Below are positions 18,932 to 26,442 of a stretch of DNA of 51,767 nucleotides, one piece after another. Under the pieces are notes generated by a model. The model searched no databases and was not told the origin of the DNA. It saw nothing but the letters and a program-made list of their open reading frames with translations. This DNA is from Methylobacterium sp. E-066 (GTDB lineage: Bacteria > Pseudomonadota > Alphaproteobacteria > Rhizobiales > Beijerinckiaceae). Within the stretch, counting starts at the first letter, position 1, and each line of letters opens with the position of its first letter. The translations under genes and the position numbers were made by a program. The stretch covers positions 1 through 51,767 of the forward strand of contig NZ_JAKSYO010000212.1 of NCBI RefSeq assembly GCF_022829635.1, given 5' to 3'.

Positions 18932-19849
18932 CTACGAGCGAGGCGACTGCTTTCCGACGGATGTCGGCGCCGAAGCGGCGGCCTTGCCCTTACCGTTGCC
19001 CTTGCCTTTGCGAGAGTAGGGGAAGGTGTCGGAATAGGGCATCTTCAACGCGATCCTCGACGGGGCGTCGGAGGCTTCGACGCGCGATTCCGCCGGCGCG
19101 GGCCGCATTGCATCGTATAACGGTAGCGTGGGCTGCACGATGTCACGGTCGGCGACACACCATCTCGCCGCCGCAGCAGCATGGAGCTTGGCCGTGTGCA
19201 GCACCGGAACCGGTTTCGGCTTGTTGAACGCCAGGGCAATTTCCGGCGAGGCGACGACGATCCCGTCGACGTTCTGCGCTTCGAAATCGGACAGGATCTG
19301 CGTATAAGTCTCGGCTTCGAGCATCGTGCCCTCGCCGTCGTAGATTCGATTGCAGATTGAGTAATCAATATTGATCCACAGGCTCTCGCTCGGAAGCACG
19401 ATATCGATGCCGTGCGAGCCTTGGATGAAGTCCCGATAATAGGGGCTGCGCATCGTCACTGATGTCCCGACGAAACCGATCTTGGTCAGGGACAGGCGCC
19501 GGATCTCGTCGGCCAGTACATCGCGGAGCTGGATCACTGGCACGCCGCAATGGATCGCTTCCCGCTCCAGGGCGCAGTGAAGCGTGTCACTAGCGATCAT
19601 CAGGCCGTCGATGCCCTCGCAGAGGAGGTTGGAGATGGCCTCCTCGATCCGAGGGGCGATCGAGGACCATCCGTTTTCCGACAGGAGATGAACGATCGTG
19701 TCCGGATCGAAACTCCACATCACGAGGTCTGCGGCGTAACGGTTATCGGTTAAATTTAGAATCTCACGATTGATCATATCGTGGCATCCGATTGTCGAAG
19801 ATCGGCTTAATCCTCCGAGGACGCCCAGTTTTCTCGAGGCGGCAGTCAT
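18932..19849 (-). CDS. Aspartate/glutamate racemase-family protein lacking both catalytic cysteines
   Basis: A 305-residue protein with the pseudo-symmetric Asp/Glu racemase fold. It opens with L-G-V-L-G-G-L-S-R-S-S-T (family G-x-x-G-G-x-G-P). The first active-site strand reads M-I-A-S-D-T-L-H where active enzymes have C-N-T-x-H, so the Cys is Ser87. The second reads V-V-A-S-P-E-I where the family has G-C-T-E, giving Ser201. Both acid/base cysteines are therefore absent, and racemisation by the usual two-Cys mechanism is not expected. The last 35 residues are a basic Gly/Lys-rich tail (S-R-K-G-K-G-N-G-K-G-K) not seen in the core family. ATG 19849 has AGAGGA seven bases upstream. Base composition is lower in GC than its neighbours and an AT-rich islet lies directly upstream, suggesting acquisition by transfer. 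Confidence 0.8.
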   Translation of the reverse strand: MTAASRKLGVLGGLSRSSTIGCHDMINREILNLTDNRYAADLVMWSFDPDTIVHLLSENGWSSIAPRIEEAISNLLCEGIDGLMIASDTLHCALEREAIHCGVPVIQLRDVLADEIRRLSLTKIGFVGTSVTMRSPYYRDFIQGSHGIDIVLPSESLWINIDYSICNRIYDGEGTMLEAETYTQILSDFEAQNVDGIVVASPEIALAFNKPKPVPVLHTAKLHAAAAARWCVADRDIVQPTLPLYDAMRPAPAESRVEASDAPSRIALKMPYSDTFPYSRKGKGNGKGKAAASAPTSVGKQSPRS

Positions 19850-20728
19850 CTTGCGTTCCTCTGTTCGACGTCATCACGAGTGATCTGCCATCCAAAGTGA
19901 ATTTCACTTGGATGCGCTGGAACATGTGCGGTGCATTGATCGTTTCGGGGCGATGACGAAAGCGCTGCTTGCTAAAGGGCGGAGCCGGTGCCGGACGTAA
20001 ATCTGATTGCGATCCGCGCCCGGACTACCGCCGCTCCGAGTTCGATATTTTCAATGCCGGGCGGAAGATCTGCCCTCGAGTCGGGCGTTAAACTACCTGT
20101 CGTTTCGAGGCTGTGCTGTGGCCTCGGAAGTCTTATTGGTACCTGGAAGATTGCTAACCGGGTCTGCCGACGACAGGTCGCGGCGTATTGGGCGATTGCG
20201 ACGTGTTCACAATGATCCTGAGTGAAAAAAAGTCAAAGCATTTATTTCTGATCATGTCTCTCGTTATAAGTCGGCTTAAATATCTAGGATCTTCGATATG
20301 GCATGGTCTTTGTAGGGAGTGAATTCGGTAGATGATGTTTCGAGACGACGCAGTATAATTCTCGTACCATCTTTGTTGAACGATTTTGCATTTTCAACGT
20401 ACTTCACAATTTTGTGACCGCAAGTTGGTTGTGAAATTCAGTGGATTGGTTTTATTCTAAAGAAATTTCCCCCGATGCCGCGAGGCTCATGTTTCAAGAT
20501 GTCTGGGCGCCCGGTTCGGATCACATCGCCGCGGTATCCGAGACGGCGAGCTGAGACCAGCCCTCAGGGAGGGTCGAGGAACCGGTCGGACGGCGTCGGA
20601 GATGCGGTCCGGTTCGGCTCCACGACCCGCCCTGTCTCCACGAGACCCGCGGCCGGGGCGACAGCCCAAGGGGCGACAAAGGAGGGCCGGCGGCCCATAT
20701 CTGAGCCCTGTCCCGGAGAGCCCCTACG
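19850..20728. other. AT-rich intergenic islet of about 880 bp
   Basis: No complete gene is supported here. From about 20200 to 20480 the DNA is clearly AT-rich (runs such as TTTATTTC, TTTTGCATTTTC), in contrast to the surrounding very GC-rich DNA. On the minus strand, 20276-20407 encodes an uninterrupted 43-residue stretch V-K-Y-V-E-N-A-K-S-F-N-K-D-G-T-R, ending K-I-L-D-I. It reads like the tail of a protein but has no credible ribosome site. The region likely also holds the promoters of the flanking racemase and moaB genes. Confidence 0.5.
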
Positions 20729-21286
20729 ATGGCCGATCAGCCCGATTCGCGCCGCTTCATTCCCCTCGGGATCGCGGTGCTCACCGTCTCCGATACACGG
20801 CGGATCGCGGACGACCGCTCGGGCGACACCTTGAGCCAGCGCCTCACCGAGGCCGGCCACCGGTTGGCGGCGCGGGCGATCGTGCCGGACGAGATTCCAG
20901 CGATCCGCGCGCAGGTCGAGATGTGGCTGCGCGATCCGGCGGTCGATGTGGTGATCACTACCGGCGGCACCGGCTTCACCGGCCGCGATGTCACTCCAGA
21001 GGCGCTGGAGCCGCTGTTCGAGAAGCGGATGGACGGTTTTTCAGCGGTGTTCCACCGGATCTCGTACGACAAGATCGGCACCTCGACCCTGCAATCCCGG
21101 GCCACCGCCGGGGTCGCGCAGGCGACCTACCTGTTCGTGCTGCCGGGCTCGCCGGGGGCCTGCCGGGACGCCTGGGACGGCATCCTGGCCCAGCAGCTCG
21201 ATTACCGGCACCGCCCCTGCAACTTCGTCGAGATCATGCCGCGGCTCGACGAGCACCTCCGGCGGGGCGCCAGCATCACGGCGTGA
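20729..21286 (+). CDS. moaB: Molybdenum cofactor biosynthesis protein MoaB/Mog family
   Basis: A 185-residue MoCF-biosynthesis domain protein. It shows I-A-V-L-T-V-S-D-T-R near residue 14, the nucleotide/molybdopterin loop V-V-I-T-T-G-G-T-G-F-T-G-R-D-V-T-P-E at about 72-89, and L-P-G-S-P-G-A-C near 146. In bacteria lacking a separate Mog enzyme, MoaB-type proteins adenylylate molybdopterin before molybdate insertion. The length and the R-F-I-P-L-G-I start match MoaB more than gephyrin-type fusions. The ATG at 20729 has GGAG ten bases before it. No other moa/moe genes are beside it. Molybdenum cofactor is needed for formate dehydrogenases in methylotrophs, an inference about use rather than something seen here. 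Confidence 0.9.
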   Translation: MADQPDSRRFIPLGIAVLTVSDTRRIADDRSGDTLSQRLTEAGHRLAARAIVPDEIPAIRAQVEMWLRDPAVDVVITTGGTGFTGRDVTPEALEPLFEKRMDGFSAVFHRISYDKIGTSTLQSRATAGVAQATYLFVLPGSPGACRDAWDGILAQQLDYRHRPCNFVEIMPRLDEHLRRGASITA

Positions 21287-21471
21287 CGGGGACGCCGCTC
21301 GGCCGGCGAGAGACTGGGTTCCGGCTGTTGCGAAGGCAGACGCTTTATGGCGCCGGATCAACACCCGCGGACGGCGGCGATGGTGGATCGGTCTTGCCTC
21401 GCTGTCCTTGCAGACCCACCGGTAGGATCGGTCCAAAGTTTCTCCCGCGCAAAACGTCCGTCTCGCAAGGG

Positions 21472-22404
21472 TCACGCTTCGCTGCGGATGTAGGCCCGTG
21501 AGGTCTGCAACCGCAGGGCGCTGAAGGCGTGGAAGCTGTTGTTCAACCGGATGGCCGCAGCGGCTACAGCCGCACCGGCAAAACAATCCACCAGGTAATG
21601 TCCCCCATGGGTCAGCGCGGTGACGCAGAAGCCCAGGCTGATCGGCAGCACGCAGAGAAACAACCATCGGACATCCCGCGCTGCGTACAGCGCCAGAATC
21701 GCAATTGCGACGTGCATGGAGGGGAAAGAGACCAGACCGCCCGCTGCGCCGCGCCCAAACTGATGCGCGTCGCCGGAGCGGAGCGCGTACAGGCGATCCA
21801 GTGGCGTCGCGCCCGTGGCAAGCGCTGCGGTGTCGGGATCTAACAAGGACGCTGCACCTGCTGCAGGCAAGAGCGCGCAGATGATGAAGGCGAGGAGGAA
21901 GGCGATCAAAGCCGACGTAAAGAAGCGCTCGCCCACGCGCATATCGCCGACGAGAACCAAATCTGACAACGTCAGCAAGATGATTAGGGGTGGGAACAGG
22001 TTATAGACTTCGCTCAGTACGTTGGACAGCGAGCGATGATGGCTCATCCATGTCATGAGCAAAACATAATCAAATCCGAGGGTCCGATCGACTGCGAGAA
22101 ATACGTCATCTCGTAATGGGAGAGCAAAAATCTGGATGCTGTAGCTTAAATTGACGGTGGCGCTCCAAGCGAAAACAAGGATCGCGAGAACCTCTATAAG
22201 ATGAAATAAGACGCTTTTTCTTATAAAATTGACAATGTAATACAGTTTTGTGACATGCATAAGCTTAAATACTAGATTAAATGAGAAGTATAAAAATATA
22301 CCATCTTGAATTTCAAAGATGGGCAACTGAAAGTTGTTTATTCTGGCGACCAGTGTAGCCAATGCGGTGGCCATGAAGAGCAAAATATAGGTGCGTCTAC
22401 GCAT
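21472..22404 (-). CDS. PAP2 superfamily membrane phosphatase
   Basis: A 310-residue integral membrane protein with about six transmembrane segments. The PAP2 catalytic motifs are S-F-P-S-M-H-V-A (about residue 232) and A-L-T-H-G-G-H-Y-L-V-D-C-F-A-G near 268, supplying the two catalytic histidines and Asp. The first K-x6-R-P motif is not obvious, as in the PAP2_3/inositol-phosphorylceramide synthase-like branch. Family members remove phosphate from lipid phosphates or exchange lipid head groups at the outer face of the inner membrane. The N-terminal third (about 22100-22400) is noticeably AT-rich compared with the rest of the gene, so the gene looks compositionally mixed. It converges on moaB from the opposite strand. 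Confidence 0.85.
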   Translation of the reverse strand: MRRRTYILLFMATALATLVARINNFQLPIFEIQDGIFLYFSFNLVFKLMHVTKLYYIVNFIRKSVLFHLIEVLAILVFAWSATVNLSYSIQIFALPLRDDVFLAVDRTLGFDYVLLMTWMSHHRSLSNVLSEVYNLFPPLIILLTLSDLVLVGDMRVGERFFTSALIAFLLAFIICALLPAAGAASLLDPDTAALATGATPLDRLYALRSGDAHQFGRGAAGGLVSFPSMHVAIAILALYAARDVRWLFLCVLPISLGFCVTALTHGGHYLVDCFAGAAVAAAAIRLNNSFHAFSALRLQTSRAYIRSEA

Positions 22405-22667
22405 GCGCGCATGGTGCTGCGCGAATCTTCAAATTGTGTTACCGTGGCATACCTAGAGTTTATATCGGGCCGTTGCAGAACCCTTGGCTAAGCCGATCAG
22501 GGCCATGATCTGCCGCACGCAGAAGAGCGTCGCGGGCCTGTTCCGGCTCTCGGACACGCCCAGCGGTGGTGCGATCGAATCGGCTCTAACCCCGCCTGCG
22601 CGAGCTCACCTTGGCTACCGCGGGCGCGACTGCCGATCTCGCCTACAATCCTCGCACCCTGAGGTCC

Positions 22668-24140
22668 CTATGCCTTGCCGGTGCGCGGGGCATCGACCGC
22701 GTTGCCCTCCTTGCGCCGCAGGACCGAGTGCCTGCGCCCGTAGAAGAAGTATACGACCAGCCCGATCGCCATCCAGATCACGAGGCGCAGCCAGGTATCG
22801 AGGGGCAGGCCGGCCATCAGCAGCAGGCAGAACAGGATCCCGAGGATCGGCACCACCGGCACCCCCGGTACCCGGAACGGGCGCTTCATGTGCCGGTCGG
22901 TCCGCCGCAGGTGGATCACCGCGCCGCAGACCAGGATGAAGGCGGCGAGCGTGCCGATGCTGACCATCTCGCCCAGGATGTTGATCGGCACCAGGGCCGC
23001 CACCACGGCGACCACGGCCCCGATCAGCGCCTGGCTGCGATAGGGGGTCTGGTAGGTCGGGTGGACATGGGCGAACAGCTTGGGCAGCAGCCCGTCCTGG
23101 GCCATGGTGAAGAAGATCCGGCTCTGGCCGTAGAGCAGCACCAGGATCACCGTGGTCAGCCCGGTCAGCGCTCCGAGCTTGATCAGCAGGGCGAACCAGC
23201 CGATGCCGATCACGTCGACGCCCTTGGCGATCGGATCGGGGACGTTGAGCTCCTTGTAGGGCACCAATCCGGTCAGGACGGCGGCCACCAGCACGTACAG
23301 GATCGTGCACACGATCAGCGAGCCGAGGATGCCGATCGGCATGTCCTTCTGCGGCTTGCGGGCCTCTTGGGCGGCGGTGGAGACCGCGTCGAAGCCGATG
23401 AAGGCGAAGAACACCACCCCGGCCCCGCGCAGGACGCCGCTATAGCCGTACTGCCCGAAGCTGCCCTCGTTCGGCGGGATCAGCGGGCTCCAATGCGCCG
23501 TGTCGACATGGCCCCAGCCGAGCGCGATGAAGGCGACCACCACGGTGAGCTTCACCGCCACCATGATGTTGTTGAACCGCGCCGATTCCTTGGTGCCGCG
23601 GATCAGCAGGAGCGTGATCAGCGCCACGATCACCACGGCCGGCAGGTTGAACAGGGCGGTGCCGCCGCCGTCGATCGCCGTGCCCGGCGCGTGCGCGAAC
23701 CGAGCCGGGATCGCCAGGCCGACATCCTTCAGAAGGCTCGTGACGTAGCCCGACCAGCCCACCGCCACGGTGGCCGCGCCCATGGCGTATTCGAGGATCA
23801 GGTCCCAGCCGATCAGCCAGGCGAAGAACTCGCCCAGCGTCGCGTAGGTGTAGGTGTAGCTCGACCCGGCCACCGGGATCAGCGCGGCCATCTCGGAATA
23901 GCACAGGCCGACGAACGCGCAGGCGATGCCACCGAGCACGAAGGACAGCATGATGCCCGGCCCGGCATATTGCGCCGCCGCCGTGCCGGTCAGGACGAAG
24001 ATGCCGGCCCCGATGATCGCCCCGACGCCCATGGCGGTGATCGAGAGCGCACCGAGGGATTTCGAGAGCTGCTCCTCGCCCTCGCCGCTCTCCAGGATGT
24101 CGTCGACGGATTTCCGCCCCATCAGGCCCGAGGAGTCCAT
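22668..24140 (-). CDS. APC-family amino acid permease (cationic amino acid transporter-like)
   Basis: A 490-residue inner-membrane transporter with about twelve transmembrane helices. TM1 carries the APC signature M-G-V-G-A-I-I-G-A-G-I-F-V-L-T-G-T-A-A, the unwound substrate-binding helix. The conserved S-E-M-A-A-L-I-P-V-A-G-S-S-Y-T-Y-T-Y after TM3, F-F-A-F-I-G-F-D-A-V-S-T-A-A-Q-E near TM6 and the C-terminal extra helices are typical of the CAT/YfnA branch. Substrates in that branch include Lys, Arg and other amino acids; the exact one is not predictable. I chose ATG 24140 because AGGAAGGA lies eight bases upstream. A longer frame adds 18 basic residues with no family support. Confidence 0.9.
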   Translation of the reverse strand: MDSSGLMGRKSVDDILESGEGEEQLSKSLGALSITAMGVGAIIGAGIFVLTGTAAAQYAGPGIMLSFVLGGIACAFVGLCYSEMAALIPVAGSSYTYTYATLGEFFAWLIGWDLILEYAMGAATVAVGWSGYVTSLLKDVGLAIPARFAHAPGTAIDGGGTALFNLPAVVIVALITLLLIRGTKESARFNNIMVAVKLTVVVAFIALGWGHVDTAHWSPLIPPNEGSFGQYGYSGVLRGAGVVFFAFIGFDAVSTAAQEARKPQKDMPIGILGSLIVCTILYVLVAAVLTGLVPYKELNVPDPIAKGVDVIGIGWFALLIKLGALTGLTTVILVLLYGQSRIFFTMAQDGLLPKLFAHVHPTYQTPYRSQALIGAVVAVVAALVPINILGEMVSIGTLAAFILVCGAVIHLRRTDRHMKRPFRVPGVPVVPILGILFCLLLMAGLPLDTWLRLVIWMAIGLVVYFFYGRRHSVLRRKEGNAVDAPRTGKA

Positions 24141-24278
24141 CGGCTTATCCTTCCTCGTGGCGCCACGGGAGCGGCGCGCGCCTGTAACCTTCAATTCAGC
24201 AAGTTTTCTGCCAGGACGCCAGGAATTTTAACGCTTCTTCACCCGACAACGCCAAGTCGCGCTGCGACAAACTGTCGA

Positions 24279-24809
24279 TCAGGGACGGTCGATCCGGGCA
24301 ATCAGCGGCCGGACCTTGAGACGCGGCGCGAACACCGCGCCGGCCCGCAGCGCCTCCCGCCGCACCACGTCGCCGGCCCGCGCCTGCCTGGCGCCCAGGA
24401 GGCCCTCGATCCGGCCGACGAGGCGGCCGATCCAGCCTGCGGCCGGGCGGTGCAGGCGGCCGAGCCCGGTCTCCGGCCGGGCGGTGCCGACGAAGCGGTC
24501 GAGGGTGCGGATCCAGCCCTCGGCCGGGACATCTCCCGCCTCCAGGCACAGCACCCAGTCCCGCCGAGCCTCCGCGGCGCCCGCCCCATAGGGGTTCCTG
24601 CCCTGGTGAAGCACCAGCACCGCCCCCGTCGCGTCCGCGATGGCCGCCGCCGCCTCGCTTTCCCGGCCGGTCACGATGACAGCGTCGCCCACCAAGCCGC
24701 CGGCCACGCCCGACACCAGCACGCTGAGCGTGTCGGCCAGGCGATCGATCGCATCCGGATCGGCCGGGTCGGCCAGGTAGGTCACCGCGGAGAGCATGTG
24801 CGCGCCCAT
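24279..24809 (-). CDS. Degenerate GT-A glycosyltransferase-like protein
   Basis: A 176-residue protein resembling short family-2-like glycosyltransferases of alphaproteobacteria. It has M-L-S-A-V-T-Y-L-A-D at the start, the V-I-V-T-G-R-E-S-E-A-A-A-A-I-A-D-A-T-G-A strand-helix, A-E-A-R-R-D-W-V-L-C-L-E-A-G-D-V-P-A-E-G-W, and a helical end. Where the family has a D-x-D-like metal motif after 'W-V-L-F-L-D', this protein has L-E-A-G-D, so metal and nucleotide-sugar binding is doubtful. Starts at 24809 and 24797 are both possible and neither has a strong ribosome site. It may be an inactive or divergent enzyme. It faces the radical SAM gene divergently, with the parS site between them. Confidence 0.65.
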   Translation of the reverse strand: MGAHMLSAVTYLADPADPDAIDRLADTLSVLVSGVAGGLVGDAVIVTGRESEAAAAIADATGAVLVLHQGRNPYGAGAAEARRDWVLCLEAGDVPAEGWIRTLDRFVGTARPETGLGRLHRPAAGWIGRLVGRIEGLLGARQARAGDVVRREALRAGAVFAPRLKVRPLIARIDRP

Positions 24810-24909
24810 AGACGATTTTGCGCAGCGGTAAACCGGGGCGCGAAGTCTCGACCGGGCTCGGCGGCGTTTGCCTGAAATTGAGGCGTTTGCGAATCCCGTG
24901 TTCGCGCTA

Positions 24910-24925
24910 TGTTCCACGTGAAACA
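24910..24925 (+). other. Perfect parS-type ParB-binding site
   Basis: TGTTCCACGTGAAACA fits the bacterial parS consensus TGTTNCACGTGAAACA at every defined position. ParB binds this palindrome, loads and spreads along DNA, and with ParA moves origin regions apart. The site lies 14 bp before the ATG of the radical SAM gene and so overlaps its promoter or leader. Other CACGTG-containing sites in the window do not fit the wider consensus. Confidence 0.8.
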
Positions 24926-24939
24926 CGGGGCGGCGCACG

Positions 24940-26055
24940 ATGGCTGAGATTCGGAACGGCTCCATACCCGGGGCGCCCGTGCGTCTCGGTTCGAGCATGC
25001 TGCCCCCGGAGGCCCGGCGCGGCCGCGGCGCCACGGCGAACCCGACGAGCCGCTACGAAGCGGCCAAGCGCGAGGTGTTTCAGGATTCCGAGTGGGAAAC
25101 CGATGCGCCTGCTCCCCTGCGCACGCAGGTGACCCTGGAGCGCGCCGCGCGGATCATCGCCCGCAACACCTCCCCGGACATCCCGTTCGACCGGTCGGTC
25201 AACCCGTATCGCGGCTGCGAGCACGGCTGCATCTACTGCTACGCGCGCCCGACCCATGCCTGGCTCGGCCTGTCGCCGGGGCTCGATTTCGAGTCGCGGA
25301 TCTTCGCCAAACCCGACGCGGCCAAGCTCCTGGCGCGGGAGATCGCCGCGCCGGGCTACGCGCCGGAGACGATCGCCCTCGGGACCGCCACCGATCCCTA
25401 CCAGCCGGTGGAGCGCGAGCACCGGATCACCCGTGCGGTGCTGGAGGTGCTCCAGGCAGCGCGCCACCCTGTCGGCATCACCACCAAGTCCGATCTGGTG
25501 CTGCGCGATCTCGACATCCTGGCCGAGATGGCCGCGGACGACCTCGTGCTCGTGGCGGTCTCGCTGCCGACGCTGGACCCGCGCCTCGCCCGCCTGCTCG
25601 ACCCGCGGGCGCCGCGACCGGAGAAGCGGCTCGCGGCGATGCGGCGCCTGTCTGAGGCCGGGGTGCCGGTGATGGTCAACGTCTCGCCGATCATCCCCGG
25701 CCTGACCGATCACGAGATCGAGGCGATCCTGGCGCAAGCCCGGGAGCACGGTGCCGGCCGTATCGGCCACGCGCTGCTGCGCCTGCCCGGCGAGGTCGCC
25801 GACCTGGTAGCCGACTGGTTTGCCGAGCACTATCCCGAGCGCCAAGCGCGGGCCTTCGCGCTGCTGGCGCAGGCGAGGGGCGGCCGCGAGAACGATCCCC
25901 GATTCGGCCACCGCTTCCGCGGGGAGGGGGCCTATGCCGAGATGATCGGCCGGCGGGTCCGCCTGGCGGGTGGCCGGCTCGGCTTCGCCTTCGGACGGAT
26001 GGCGTTGAACCGGACGGCGTTCCGCAAGCCGGGAGCGCAACTCGCGCTGTTCTAA
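24940..26055 (+). CDS. PA0069/SplB-like radical SAM protein
   Basis: A 371-residue radical S-adenosylmethionine protein of the group often annotated as PA0069 or Rv2578c family. The cluster motif is N-P-Y-R-G-C-E-H-G-C-I-Y-C-Y-A at about residues 88-102 (C-x3-C-x2-C), which binds the [4Fe-4S] cluster. G-T-A-T-D-P-Y-Q-P-V-E, T-K-S-D-L-V-L-R-D and N-V-S-P-I-I-P-G-L follow as in spore-photolyase-like proteins. No substrate is known for the family. GGGGCGG lies about nine bases before the ATG. In several alphaproteobacteria this gene lies near rnhB, which is also in this window about 6 kb away, so the neighbourhood may be conserved. Confidence 0.9.
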   Translation: MAEIRNGSIPGAPVRLGSSMLPPEARRGRGATANPTSRYEAAKREVFQDSEWETDAPAPLRTQVTLERAARIIARNTSPDIPFDRSVNPYRGCEHGCIYCYARPTHAWLGLSPGLDFESRIFAKPDAAKLLAREIAAPGYAPETIALGTATDPYQPVEREHRITRAVLEVLQAARHPVGITTKSDLVLRDLDILAEMAADDLVLVAVSLPTLDPRLARLLDPRAPRPEKRLAAMRRLSEAGVPVMVNVSPIIPGLTDHEIEAILAQAREHGAGRIGHALLRLPGEVADLVADWFAEHYPERQARAFALLAQARGGRENDPRFGHRFRGEGAYAEMIGRRVRLAGGRLGFAFGRMALNRTAFRKPGAQLALF

Positions 26056-26442
26056 GGCGGTCGCATCCGCCCGGATGAGCGCCGATCTCGAAGCACAAGC
26101 GCGATCCCGCGTGCCTCGCGCAGCCGAGATGCGTTTGCCGCCTCCCGGCACGCAGGACCGGGCACCGTTCCTGGCGTCCGGATGGTGGCAAGGATCAGAT
26201 CTGGGCGCCACGGATTCAGATGACGACCCGACCGGAATTCCGATCGGCCGCGTTGTAGTGCAAAGACGCGAAGGAAAACAATCTTGATCTGCGGACATTT
26301 ACTTATATTTATTGTCATAAATGTGTGTTGCAGGCGGCATAACCCGCCCCATGTAGAATATTATTCCGATAAATATCTCGGATTTGTTCTGGATCGCATT
26401 CGCAAAAAAGCTTAACGACTCAGTCTTTACGGAACGATTTCG
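26056..26442. other. 387-bp intergenic region before the chemotaxis receptor
   Basis: No gene is supported. The right part (about 26280-26420) is AT-rich, with TTTACTTATATTTATTG and AAATATCTCGGATTTG, and is the likely promoter area for the receptor gene. I could not settle on specific -35/-10 boxes and saw no terminator with a T-tract after the radical SAM gene. Confidence 0.5.

Noticed and set aside
19988..20215. A plus-strand frame of 75 codons in the AT-rich islet
   Set aside because: It starts with GTG without a ribosome site, has no recognisable domain and an odd composition.
20475..20834. A plus-strand frame of 119 codons before moaB
   Set aside because: It overlaps the moaB start in another frame and reads as Arg/Pro/Ser-rich low-complexity sequence.
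26281..26420. A phage attachment site or tRNA remnant in AT-rich DNA before the chemoreceptor
   Set aside because: No cloverleaf, integrase or direct repeat was found; a promoter region explains the composition.
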